Positions 53,975-63,052 of a stretch of DNA of 64,000 nucleotides are shown here, piece after piece. Source of the stretch: JBBSUQ01 sp964389755 (GTDB lineage Bacteria; Bacteroidota; Bacteroidia; Flavobacteriales_D; Crocinitomicaceae); contig CAYMEW010000010.1 in the NCBI GenBank assembly GCA_964389755.1, positions 32,940 to 96,939 of the forward strand. The letters are read 5' to 3'. The translations under genes and the position numbers were made by a program. The notes beneath the pieces were generated by a model. That model did not search any database, was not told the origin of the DNA, and saw nothing but the letters and a program-made list of their open reading frames with translations. Positions within the stretch are counted from its first letter, which is position 1. The number at the start of each line of letters is the position of its first letter.

Positions 53975-54882
53975 GAGACGGAAACCGGTTTTTTTACAAA
54001 TGCCAAACCGAGCAGACAGGGCAAGGCAAGGTTTGCCACCCAGATGAGGAACGCTGCCGAAAGTGAAACAGCGTCGGGAATCGCGTAGAGGCCCAGCAGC
54101 CAAACAGCCACCGTTTCACGAACGATGATCTTTCCGAAAAAAAGCCCGGGGGTAAAAGTCATGAACAGGTAAAGCAAACTAATGGCAGGAAGTGCTTCGC
54201 TTCCTAAGAAGGGGTAAAAAGCACGAATCATTAGTGCAAACTGCCCGAGGAAAACAAAATACCGGAGCGTGCTGATGCCCAGAAAAATTCCTCGAAGGCC
54301 AATGGTACCGGAAAGTAATCTCCGAAAACGTATTTTCCGATGACCTTTTTGTGGAATGAGGTGTTCGAAAAAAAAGTAGGCAATAAAAGCCATTAAGACC
54401 AGTATCCACGCCACCGAGAGAGGTAAATGCAGTTCGAAAATGCACTGTCCTGAAAGCGCGAGAATTCCGAACAGGAAGGTTATTAACCATTGTGAGCCGT
54501 TGGCCAGCAGGCTGTAGACGACAACCGGTACGCGCTCCTGCCTTTTAAAATAAAAGATCCTTCCGACGAAATTTCCGGCCATATTCGGAGTCAGAAACGC
54601 ACTGAGTATCCCGGCAAAGAATGCGTGGGAAAGCGCACTATTATCTGCAGCACTTCCTGCACGACGCGCCAGTATTTGAAGTTTTAGAAATTCAAACCAC
54701 CAGTTTAACGGACTCAACAAAAAAGCGGCTACCAGGCAGAGCGGGGAAACATGCCGGAGTTTCCCAAAGGAAGCCATATTGAAATGAGCGATCTGCCAGC
54801 CAATGAAAATAAGCACCACTATTCCCACCGAGGCGCGCAATAGCTTCCAGGCGTTTGACTTATTTTTTATAGCTTTATACAT
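53971..54882 (-). CDS. Flippase-like (LPG synthase TM family) membrane protein
   Basis: A 303-residue membrane protein with about eight hydrophobic segments, including L-N-W-W-F-E-F-L-K (about 60) and T-P-N-M-A-G-N-F-V-G-R (about 98-108), the hallmark of the lysylphosphatidylglycerol-synthase transmembrane/UPF0104 family. These proteins move or modify lipid-linked molecules. Coupling to a glycosyltransferase gene (ATGA overlap) suggests a joint role in a glycolipid; inference. It is divergent from ruvC with just 12 bases between start codons. Confidence 0.75.
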   Translation of the reverse strand: MYKAIKNKSNAWKLLRASVGIVVLIFIGWQIAHFNMASFGKLRHVSPLCLVAAFLLSPLNWWFEFLKLQILARRAGSAADNSALSHAFFAGILSAFLTPNMAGNFVGRIFYFKRQERVPVVVYSLLANGSQWLITFLFGILALSGQCIFELHLPLSVAWILVLMAFIAYFFFEHLIPQKGHRKIRFRRLLSGTIGLRGIFLGISTLRYFVFLGQFALMIRAFYPFLGSEALPAISLLYLFMTFTPGLFFGKIIVRETVAVWLLGLYAIPDAVSLSAAFLIWVANLALPCLLGLAFVKKPVSVS

Positions 54883-54894
54883 TCGTTCGAATCA

Positions 54895-55452
54895 ATGGTT
54901 GAAGATAAAATAATTCTTGGAATTGACCCCGGGACCAATGTGCTCGGATACGGGCTTATTCATGTAAAGGGGCGTACGATCGAGATGCTTAATTTCGGGG
55001 TGCTGCGGCTTGAAAAGCTCACGAATCAGCCGGATAAACTCAAGCGCATTTACGATCAGCTTTGTGAGATCATTTCCGAATACAAACCGGACGAAATGGC
55101 CATTGAAGCTCCGTTTTTCGGGAAGAACGTACAATCGATGCTCAAACTGGGTCGTGCGCAGGGCGTTGCCATTGCTGCGGCACTTTCGAGAAATGTTCCC
55201 TATGAAGAATATTCTCCGCGCAGAATAAAACAGTCTGTATGTGGAAACGGAAGCAGTTCGAAGGAGCAGGTCGCTGCCATGCTACAACGCCTGTTGAAAT
55301 TTACGGAAATGCCGCGCTACCTCGATGCCACGGACGGACTGGCTGTTGCCGTCTGCCACCATTTTTCGAAAGGGATCGGTGAGAATAACAAAGAGAAGAC
55401 AAGTGGCGGCTGGGGAGGCTTTATTTCGAAGAACCCCGACAGAACGCGTTAA
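54895..55452 (+). CDS. ruvC: Holliday junction resolvase RuvC
   Basis: A 185-residue endonuclease. The first catalytic aspartate is D11 in I-L-G-I-D-P-G-T, E71 sits in A-I-E-A-P-F-F, and further acidic residues lie in D-A-T-D-G-L-A-V-A-V-C-H (about 142-153). It resolves four-way DNA junctions in recombination. Length is normal. Its ATG is 12 bases from the divergent flippase start, so promoters must lie inside the neighbouring coding sequence. Confidence 0.95.
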   Translation: MVEDKIILGIDPGTNVLGYGLIHVKGRTIEMLNFGVLRLEKLTNQPDKLKRIYDQLCEIISEYKPDEMAIEAPFFGKNVQSMLKLGRAQGVAIAAALSRNVPYEEYSPRRIKQSVCGNGSSSKEQVAAMLQRLLKFTEMPRYLDATDGLAVAVCHHFSKGIGENNKEKTSGGWGGFISKNPDRTR

Positions 55453-55466
55453 GCTGTTCCGGCTAC

Positions 55467-56207
55467 TTATTCTCTGGAATAAAGCTTTTGAACTTTCTCG
55501 CAAAAATAAGTACGCCTGTTCGTTTTGCCACAATATTTTTTGATCACAGGCTCCTTGCCATCCGGACATTCCTTACGCGTGTGTACTTTCCAGTGTGCTT
55601 TGAGCGTCCCGGCTTTTTTCCATTCGAGGAAATCAAAGCTATATTTTACAGCTTCACGCACAAGCGCCCGTTGTTTTGCCGCCGGTAATGCCCCAAATTG
55701 TGACTCAGGATGAATCCCGGTACGAAAGAGCACTTCATTCTTAATGATATTCCCCACACCTGTGAAAATGTCCTGGTCGAGCAGCACATCGCAAACCAGC
55801 CGCTCCGGATGTTCCCGGAGTTTTTGAAGCGCTTGCTTTTCGTCCCATTTTTCGCTGAGCACATCCGTACTCCAGTCGTAATGATCTTCCGGCGGACCCT
55901 CGAGTAATTTTACGGAACAGGTATAAAAGTTCAGTTCTCCGTCTTCAAATTGGAGTTGAAGGCGCGGCACGGTGTCTTTTCGTTCATTAATTCGCCAGGT
56001 TCCGAAAAGTAAAAAGTGGATCCTGATCGTAAATTCTCCGAAAGAAATAAGATAGTGCTTCCCCCAACTCGTGATATGCTCGATCTTTTGGCCTGTCATG
56101 CGGTCAAAATCGATCTTTTTGGCATTCCCCGAAGCTTTACGCACGCGCTTTCCTGCGAAGTCTGCAGTATTTTCTCTTAAAATTACAATGGACGGTCCTT
56201 CGGGCAT
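55467..56207 (-). CDS. Endonuclease VIII / Fpg-like DNA glycosylase
   Basis: A 246-residue protein starting at the ATG at 56207, which gives the family N terminus M-P-E-G-P-S (Pro2 nucleophile, Glu3). Typical blocks follow: R-I-H-F-L-L-F-G (about 71-78), V-G-N-I-I-K-N-E (about 155-162) and a C-terminal zinc-finger-like region with R-R-T-Y-F-C-E-K-V-Q-K-L-Y. The last cysteine of the usual Y/F-C-x-x-C-Q pair is valine here. It probably removes oxidised bases; the substrate range is not readable. Confidence 0.88.
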   Translation of the reverse strand: MPEGPSIVILRENTADFAGKRVRKASGNAKKIDFDRMTGQKIEHITSWGKHYLISFGEFTIRIHFLLFGTWRINERKDTVPRLQLQFEDGELNFYTCSVKLLEGPPEDHYDWSTDVLSEKWDEKQALQKLREHPERLVCDVLLDQDIFTGVGNIIKNEVLFRTGIHPESQFGALPAAKQRALVREAVKYSFDFLEWKKAGTLKAHWKVHTRKECPDGKEPVIKKYCGKTNRRTYFCEKVQKLYSRE

Positions 56208-56351
56208 TTTAACTTGTATTGATTCGGGAAACAGCGTCAAAAGCAATACCAGTATCTTATTGTTACGGATTTTGCGCCTTGGGACTCAAAAGCGCTTGGC
56301 TTTGTGGAATTTCACGGGTATTTTTGTTCGCAGACTGTGGAGCGGATATAC

Positions 56352-56386
56352 AAAAAAACCACCGGCCTTCCGACCGGTGGTTTTTA
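56352..56386. terminator. Bidirectional terminator between the nei-like and giant T9SS genes
   Basis: Stem AACCACCGG (56357-56365) and CCGGTGGTT (56374-56382) flanked by an A tract on the left and a T tract on the right, so it can work on both strands. It ends the 1613-residue gene (minus strand) whose stop is at 56407. Confidence 0.85.
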
Positions 56387-56406
56387 TTATTTTGGTAAGA
56401 ATAAAC

Positions 56407-59400
56407 TTATTCTACAACAACCTTGAATACTTTCGCATGCTGGTCGTTTGAAACCGTTACGAAATAAACTCCCGGTTCCAGTCCGCGTACATCGAGCGAG
56501 ACTTTTTCACCGGCTGTCATTTCCTGCAGTTGGATAACCTGACGCCCGTTCATATCTGTCAAACGTACATCATAGTTTCCTTCCAGACCTGTTGCTTCCA
56601 CATAAATGAGGTCGCTGGCCGGGTTCGGGTAAACCTGCATGTTTTCTGCTGCGATCTCCTCGATCGAAAGGTAATCACAGTTTGCATCTACAGTCAACGT
56701 TACTTCTGAAGTATCTGCAGCACAAATGCCGTTTGAAGTAATATACGTGTATGTAAATGTGCCGTTGTTAGAACCTGTATTGATCTGAGAATTCACGGTA
56801 TTTGAAGAGTTGTCATACCATGTTCCCCCGTGATCTACTGTTCCGCCAAGACCTGAAAGCAGGTCAACCGGTTGGTTCAGACAGGTCGTAATCGTTCCGT
56901 CCTCACCTGCATTTGACGCTCCGGTAATTTCAACCTGGGTCATTGTAGAGTCCGCAGCACAGCCGTCCACGAGTTTGTACTGGAAGTCATAAACCATCGG
57001 CGTAAGCACACTTGTTGCAAACATCGAGTTTGTCAGCTGCATTGTGTTTTGGAGGTCGTTGAACATACCGCCCGCATCGTTTCCGGTGATGGTCGTGTAA
57101 AGATCAACTGTATCTCCCTGGCAAACCTGGAGCAGACCTGTTGAAGTACCTGCATTCAAATCGATCTCGCTTAACTGGAGTGAGTAAATACCCGTTGACG
57201 TTCCGTAAGAATCATGGAGGAGGTAATATTCCATACCCGGCGTCAGTCCACACACCGTGAAGTTCGGTGCGTTGTTCACACCTCCGAGGTCATTGTCGTT
57301 GGCACCTTCCAGGGTAAAGCTGTTCATGTCGAGGACCTGGCAATCTGACACGGAGTAAACCGCTGCCTGTCCGTCGTATCCCTTGAATAATCCGCTGATA
57401 CGCATGTTTCCGGATGCCGGTGCCGTAAATTTAAACCACGTCGTGTGATCGAGGTTGGAATTGATCCATCCGTCAGTCGTTTGTGCACCTGTTGCCGGCG
57501 GAGCGATTGCCGCTTCTGAGCCTGATGCAGTGGAACCGGTGTTGTTGAACACATACGTTGTTCCGTCCACCGGGAGCGTTTCCGCAGCACATACCGTATC
57601 ATTCGTTAATGGCATCGTGAAGGCGATCGGTCCCTGGTAAAGCGACGTATCCGATCCGCAAACAGACTGGATGTAGAGTTCGTAAACTCCTCCGCTGAGC
57701 AGCGACATGTCAAATGTCGTATCGGAAGTATTCGCGTCTGCATTTACAACAGTTCCGTCATACAGGTTGAAACCTTCCGGACCGTACTGGATGTTGAATC
57801 CTGTTGCCGAATAAGACGGGCTGAACGGAATGAAGTTCCAGTTTGTCAGTATGCTATCCTCTGCCGTGGCAACTGTAGTTCCAAGCGGATTCGAACAGAA
57901 TGGCGGTGTGAGGAATGATCCGACCAGGTAAGCACTCTGATCGCCGTTTGCGCAGAATGCGTAAACATACACATCGTAATAGGTATTTTGTGTCAGTCCG
58001 ATCAGGGAAGCTGTCGGGTTGGTAGTTGAAACGATTGTTCCGGAGCCCGGTGTAAATCCTTGCTCACCGTATTCAACAAGCCAGTTCGTTTCGTTTGACA
58101 GTCCCGGTGTCCATGAGAATGTTACCTCATCCGGGAACAACTGGTTGATCACGAAGTTACTCGGACGCGGACAATCTGTGTAATAGAAGTGCGCACATGA
58201 ATTTTCCTGGAGATACTGGTTGGAGTTTACGGAAACCTCCAGTGTCTGGTTCACACCAATCACACCGATCTCTGCATCCTGACCGTAGTCCCAGGAAGCA
58301 TTGTCCATCATCACATCATCGTATACGAAATATACTTCCTGAGTACCTTCGTCGATAATCAGTTCAAATGTAGCACCGTCGGTTGCCGTTGTTCCGTAAT
58401 GCGGAACATCCGACCACATTACAATGAACTGGCGGTTCGGGGCGCTTCCTACTGTTGTGTAGTAAACATTATCGTAAGGTGTGCCCAGGTCCTGGATATA
58501 GGGGTAAAGCCCGACACTTGTCCCGGTCGTAGTACCCACGTTGGCCGTCTGACTGCCGAGTATGACACCACCGTTATTACCGATCGTAAGTTCTTCGTAA
58601 ACCACTCCCTGGAAAAGGATCGGGAACGGAAGACTTACTCCTAGTTCCGTATCGTCGGTTGTATTAGCTGCGGTACCGAATGAACTGATGTCGTTGAATC
58701 CGGCTGTCGGACATTCTGAGTCCCATTCCATGAATTCCGCCTGATTGTAAGTATTGAATGAAACAGGTCCTACCGCGCTTGAAGTATCGTTCACGTTACA
58801 GTAAGCGCTTACGTACACTTCGTAAAACGCATTGGTATCAAGTCCGGAAATTGTAAAAGGATTGGAAGTTACAGAAAGTTGCGTACCCATTCCTGTTCCG
58901 GGAGTAAAACCGTAAGGACCGTATTCGACTACCCATTCTGTTTCACTACCGCTTGACACCCACTCTACCGTTGCATCCGTTGTACCTGCAGTTACGAGGT
59001 TTACAGAAGCCGGGTAAGGACAGGTCGGTCCTTCGCGAATTTCGAAGTCATCGATCAACAGGTCATTGTAATAAGAACTTGAGCCGGACATACTCATGGC
59101 TCGCAGACGGATCTTTACAAGGTTCGTATTGAAAACATACGGTGTAAGCATGTACGTGAATTGCTTCCAGTCCGGTCCGAATTCACCCTGAACAGAATCA
59201 ATAATGTCCCAGTTAGTACCATTGTAAGCTTCCACATAGATCTTGTTGTAGTCCGGCAGTGCTGTTCCGTCGTAGTGACTCACTTCCCAGAAGCTGAGTT
59301 CGGGAGCGGTAAGCGCTGAAACATCGATCAGCGGGCTTTCGAGAACCACGTCCATATCAACCGGGGTTGAGAAATCAAGCCATGCATAGTTGTTGCTGGA

Positions 59401-61248
59401 TCCGTTTGTGTGATCAAGCGTACCGGCAACCGTGTAACCCGGGTTCCCCGTATATTGCCACGGTCCCCCTTGTGTAGCCGATTGTGACCAACATGCGGGA
59501 TCAGAAGTTACTGTAAATGTTTCGAGGTAAGGTGCCATCAGTGCACCGCACAGCGTTGTGAAAGTATTTCCTCCGAGTGCAAGGCTGTAAGTTCCTGAGC
59601 AGTCTGCGTAGATATATACATCATAGGTCGTATTTCCGGATAATGAACCGATCGTTGTAAATGTATCGGTAACGGTGGTACCTGTCATGGTCGGAGTTGT
59701 CCCGGAGGGAACGATCTCAACGAGCCATTCTGTTTCACTTCCTCCCGAAGTCCAGGAAACATCCACACTGTTATCCGTAATACCCGTAAGAATAATATCC
59801 GTTACCGGCTGGCAGGAAGAAGGTGTATATTCATCAGCGCCGATATCCACATTTGTGGAAGGAGCCAACGGACGTGTATCCCCGTCGATATCATCCGTTA
59901 CTGTGGGAATAGTAACTCCCAGATCATTTGCAACCGTACCGATCACATGCAGGTCATTGGGGCCGATAAAGAGCGGATCAGCGAAATAGGAGTTGGCATC
60001 ACCTGTGGAATTCAGTTGCCAGTCCGAAAAAGCAGAATAGCCCGTTCCATTGTAATAAAAAGGTGTAGAACCGTTTCCATAGTAAATATTGTAGTCAATG
60101 TTATTAGTAGTAGAGATAGCATTTGCCAGAATGTAAGCGGCATACCCACCACCGTAATTCGCGAAAATATTATTGCGCACCTGCGTATTGGTTACCCCAA
60201 ACGTCGTGCTACCCGTCATGAACAGCGCGCGGCCGGTAGAAGAAGAACCATCGAGAAAACTGATCGAGTTGTGAACAACGTCCAGGTTATCGGCTCCGTT
60301 GATATACATTGCATATCGTAAACTCGTTCCACCGGTCCCGGCATTGGACAGCATGTTATTACTGATCTCCGAACGCATTGTCGGGCTCGAGAGAATGTAA
60401 GAAACATAGATCCCGTACATCGTGCCACTGCTGTTCAGTTGCAGATCGTTCTTGCGAATGCGCACATAGTGAGCCGGTACAGTAGTGGAGTTCGTCAGGT
60501 AAATACCGTATTGGGCACTCGTTGTAGCTCCATTCTGCATGAGGTTATTTTCCACGATCAGCGTGTCTACGTAATCGGAATAGATCATATACCCGATATT
60601 TCCCGTCATTACGTTATCCGAAAAGACAAACTTCGTGGACGGTACGGTTGTGGTACCGGTGAGGTACATAATGTGCGATCCGTCGATGAATTCATTACCG
60701 GTCAACGTAATTCCAGCACCCGTGAAACCTTCAGTTGTTCCATAAAGGTGTGAGTCATTGACAGAAACGGTGGTTTGCGCCGGGCTAATAAACTGGTTAT
60801 TGGTCAGTTTAATACTCGTATGATTATTCGTAAAATAAACATTACGCGTATAGGTCGTACCCGTACTGGTGATCTTGAGACCGTCGATCGTGATGTACGA
60901 AGCGCCATCAAAGATAATTGCGGCATCCGTAGAACTTGCGTTCGCATAGGTTAACTCCGCATCATTCGTGTTTGCCGGATCGGCCTGTACCGTAATGTTG
61001 TTGGTTGCGGAAGTACCTGTGTAAGTGCCGAAAGTAACGCTTTCGTTGTAGACTCCCTCTGCGACATTCAGTACCACAGGACCGGACACACCGTTCGTGG
61101 AAAGCGAAGTCGTAAAGGCTGCAAAAGTTTGGAAGTTCGTTCCACTTGCCGGCAAAGTCGCGTTCAGCGTGTACGTGCCGTTTAGCGCCTGTGCAAAAGA
61201 ACTAAAGTACAGGAAGAGTCCTCCCATACAGAGTAGCAATTTTTTCAT
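56407..61248 (-). CDS. 1613-residue multidomain T9SS-secreted protein
   Basis: Signal MKKLLLCMGGLFLYFSSFAQ, then a right-handed parallel beta-helix region (about 20-470) with repeated N-x-[IF]-x-x-N-x-turns. Next come a linker with N-V-D-I-G-A-D-E-Y (about 465), fibronectin-III-like modules marked by W-L-V-E-[YI]-G/P or W-V-V-E-Y-G-P (about 510, 780, 1090, 1180), a MAM-like jelly roll (about 580-740), and a second beta domain with H-Y-G-T-T-A-T-D-G-A-T-F-E (about 980). A PKD/Ig-like segment and a type A sorting domain (QVYPNPASD, about 1530 onward) end the protein. It is predicted to be a cell-surface or released glycan-binding or adhesive protein. Confidence 0.85.
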   Translation of the reverse strand: MKKLLLCMGGLFLYFSSFAQALNGTYTLNATLPASGTNFQTFAAFTTSLSTNGVSGPVVLNVAEGVYNESVTFGTYTGTSATNNITVQADPANTNDAELTYANASSTDAAIIFDGASYITIDGLKITSTGTTYTRNVYFTNNHTSIKLTNNQFISPAQTTVSVNDSHLYGTTEGFTGAGITLTGNEFIDGSHIMYLTGTTTVPSTKFVFSDNVMTGNIGYMIYSDYVDTLIVENNLMQNGATTSAQYGIYLTNSTTVPAHYVRIRKNDLQLNSSGTMYGIYVSYILSSPTMRSEISNNMLSNAGTGGTSLRYAMYINGADNLDVVHNSISFLDGSSSTGRALFMTGSTTFGVTNTQVRNNIFANYGGGYAAYILANAISTTNNIDYNIYYGNGSTPFYYNGTGYSAFSDWQLNSTGDANSYFADPLFIGPNDLHVIGTVANDLGVTIPTVTDDIDGDTRPLAPSTNVDIGADEYTPSSCQPVTDIILTGITDNSVDVSWTSGGSETEWLVEIVPSGTTPTMTGTTVTDTFTTIGSLSGNTTYDVYIYADCSGTYSLALGGNTFTTLCGALMAPYLETFTVTSDPACWSQSATQGGPWQYTGNPGYTVAGTLDHTNGSSNNYAWLDFSTPVDMDVVLESPLIDVSALTAPELSFWEVSHYDGTALPDYNKIYVEAYNGTNWDIIDSVQGEFGPDWKQFTYMLTPYVFNTNLVKIRLRAMSMSGSSSYYNDLLIDDFEIREGPTCPYPASVNLVTAGTTDATVEWVSSGSETEWVVEYGPYGFTPGTGMGTQLSVTSNPFTISGLDTNAFYEVYVSAYCNVNDTSSAVGPVSFNTYNQAEFMEWDSECPTAGFNDISSFGTAANTTDDTELGVSLPFPILFQGVVYEELTIGNNGGVILGSQTANVGTTTGTSVGLYPYIQDLGTPYDNVYYTTVGSAPNRQFIVMWSDVPHYGTTATDGATFELIIDEGTQEVYFVYDDVMMDNASWDYGQDAEIGVIGVNQTLEVSVNSNQYLQENSCAHFYYTDCPRPSNFVINQLFPDEVTFSWTPGLSNETNWLVEYGEQGFTPGSGTIVSTTNPTASLIGLTQNTYYDVYVYAFCANGDQSAYLVGSFLTPPFCSNPLGTTVATAEDSILTNWNFIPFSPSYSATGFNIQYGPEGFNLYDGTVVNADANTSDTTFDMSLLSGGVYELYIQSVCGSDTSLYQGPIAFTMPLTNDTVCAAETLPVDGTTYVFNNTGSTASGSEAAIAPPATGAQTTDGWINSNLDHTTWFKFTAPASGNMRISGLFKGYDGQAAVYSVSDCQVLDMNSFTLEGANDNDLGGVNNAPNFTVCGLTPGMEYYLLHDSYGTSTGIYSLQLSEIDLNAGTSTGLLQVCQGDTVDLYTTITGNDAGGMFNDLQNTMQLTNSMFATSVLTPMVYDFQYKLVDGCAADSTMTQVEITGASNAGEDGTITTCLNQPVDLLSGLGGTVDHGGTWYDNSSNTVNSQINTGSNNGTFTYTYITSNGICAADTSEVTLTVDANCDYLSIEEIAAENMQVYPNPASDLIYVEATGLEGNYDVRLTDMNGRQVIQLQEMTAGEKVSLDVRGLEPGVYFVTVSNDQHAKVFKVVVE

Positions 61249-61345
61249 ATATTATTAATTTTTCAGTAAAGTTAGGGAATCGCGTTTACTTTTCTAAAAG
61301 AAAGTTAAAAAACAAACGTTTTTGTTGTGAAAGCGATTAAATCCG

Positions 61346-61711
61346 TTATTTAATCCTTTGTTTTTCACGCTCCAAATCGAGGTTAATACTGTCCAGCACC
61401 GCGGCATATATTTCTTTCATATCCAGCTGATACTCGGAATAATAGCGCATAGACCGGTTAAACCGGGACGAGTCGATTCGCAAGCTGCGAAAGAGTGAAT
61501 CGGAGGAAAGTTCGAGGTCTTTTTTATAACGCAGCGGCTGCGTGTATTTCACCTGGGTCGCAGATTCCAGGCAGGACAGTTCTTTCAAAACGATGATCAT
61601 GCTGTCCTTTGACAGCAAATCATCAGGCGGATCGGATCGCTGAATGCCCTTCCGCGCGCAGGAAGCCAGCAGCAATACAAGTAGAACCGATAGACCTCCG
61701 AAAATGCGCAT
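61346..61711 (-). CDS. DUF4296 lipoprotein
   Basis: A 121-residue lipoprotein; lipobox L-L-A-S-C with lipidated cysteine at 18. Residues 30-115 are helical with charged heptads and match DUF4296, a Bacteroidota-only family of unknown role. Its ATG abuts the stop of the dihydroorotase-like gene with no gap, so it is the third gene of a coupled GT2-pyrC-DUF4296 unit. Confidence 0.8.
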   Translation of the reverse strand: MRIFGGLSVLLVLLLASCARKGIQRSDPPDDLLSKDSMIIVLKELSCLESATQVKYTQPLRYKKDLELSSDSLFRSLRIDSSRFNRSMRYYSEYQLDMKEIYAAVLDSINLDLEREKQRIK

Positions 61712-63052
61712 TTAACTTCTGTTAAAGGTTAAACGACTTCCCGGTGTTTCGGAACTGATCATCCCTGCCTGCAACACGCGGTTTCCGTTCACAAACACGT
61801 CGGTAATCGTATGATCGAAACGGGTTCCTTCAAACGGCGACCAGGCGCATTTATAAAGCAGGGAGGATTTTGTTACTTCCTGAGAACGCGCCGGGTCCAC
61901 AAGTACGATGTCGGCAAAATATCCTTCCCGAAGAAATCCACGATTCTGCACTGCAAACATTTCCGCAGGTGCATGCGCCATTTTCTCTACAACTCGCTCA
62001 AGAGGTATCTTACCTTCTTTAGAAAGTTGTAACATGGCCAGTAAGGCATGCTGAACGAGCGGCCCTCCGGACGGAGCCGAGAGGTAAGGGTTGTTTTTTT
62101 CTTCCAGGGTATGCGGTGCGTGGTCCGTTGCTATCACATCGATGCGGTTATCGAGAACTGCCTCCATGATAGCGGCGCGATCGGCAGCAGTTTTTACCGC
62201 CGGGTTCCACTTAATAAAAGTTCCCTTTTCCTCGTAATCAGCATCCGTAAACCACAGATGGTGCACGCAGGCTTCAGCTGTGATGCGTTTTTCAGTCAGC
62301 GGTAATGTGTTGCTGAAAAGCTGTGTTTCTTTAGCGGTCGAAATATGCAGAATGTGCAGGCGGGTGTTGTGCTTTTTAGCAAGTCCCACTGCAAAAGAGG
62401 ATGATAAATAACAGGCTTCCTCACTGCGAATAAGCGGATGCGCTGAGATCGGTATCTGTTCGCCGTAGCGCGCTTTGTAAGACTCCAGGTTCCTGCGGAT
62501 CGTCGCTTCGTCCTCGCAATGCGTCGCAATCAGCATCGGACACTGACTGAATAAGCCTTCGAGCGTGCGTTCATTGTCAACGAGCATGTTCCCCGTAGAC
62601 GATCCCATAAAGACCTTTACACCGCACACCTGTGAAGCGTCCGTACGCAACACTTCGTCCAGGTTGTCATTGGACGCACCCATGTAAAAGGAATAGTTTG
62701 CCAGCGCATTTTTCGCAGCAATGTCATATTTATCCTGCAACAGATCTTGCGTGAGTGTATTGGGTACCGTGTTGGGCATTTCCATAAAACTGGTTATTCC
62801 CCCGGCTACCGCAGCGCGACTTTCGGTATAAATATCGGCCTTGGTTGTAAGTCCCGGTTCGCGAAAATGCACCTGGTCATCAATACATCCTGGAAGTACG
62901 TATTTCCCTTCCGCATTGATCTCCTGCGCTCCGGCGGCGCTCAGTTCCGTGCCGATCTTTTCGATCCGTCCGTTGCGGATAAGTACGTCTGCAACCTGCT
63001 GTTTTCCCTCATTCACTAGGGTTCCACCCTTTAAAAGATATGTTTCGCTCAT
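61712..63052 (-). CDS. pyrC: Dihydroorotase-like amidohydrolase
   Basis: A 446-residue type I dihydroorotase homolog. It carries V-H-F-R-E-P-G (61-67), the carboxylated lysine region G-V-K-V-F-M-G-S-S, T-H-C-E-D-E, L-H-I-L-H-I-S-T and A-T-D-H-A-P-H, the family metal and substrate motifs. The first metal histidine of the usual H-x-H pair is glutamine (Q60-V-H62), as in many Bacteroidota homologs, so activity is not guaranteed. It overlaps the GT2 stop by 4 bases. Confidence 0.85.
   Translation of the reverse strand: MSETYLLKGGTLVNEGKQQVADVLIRNGRIEKIGTELSAAGAQEINAEGKYVLPGCIDDQVHFREPGLTTKADIYTESRAAVAGGITSFMEMPNTVPNTLTQDLLQDKYDIAAKNALANYSFYMGASNDNLDEVLRTDASQVCGVKVFMGSSTGNMLVDNERTLEGLFSQCPMLIATHCEDEATIRRNLESYKARYGEQIPISAHPLIRSEEACYLSSSFAVGLAKKHNTRLHILHISTAKETQLFSNTLPLTEKRITAEACVHHLWFTDADYEEKGTFIKWNPAVKTAADRAAIMEAVLDNRIDVIATDHAPHTLEEKNNPYLSAPSGGPLVQHALLAMLQLSKEGKIPLERVVEKMAHAPAEMFAVQNRGFLREGYFADIVLVDPARSQEVTKSSLLYKCAWSPFEGTRFDHTITDVFVNGNRVLQAGMISSETPGSRLTFNRS

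Noticed and set aside
53974..54103. Longer N terminus for the GT2 protein (from 54103)
   Set aside because: It would run 43 residues of basic, cysteine-containing sequence through the flippase gene; the ATG at 53974 fits the ATGA overlap.
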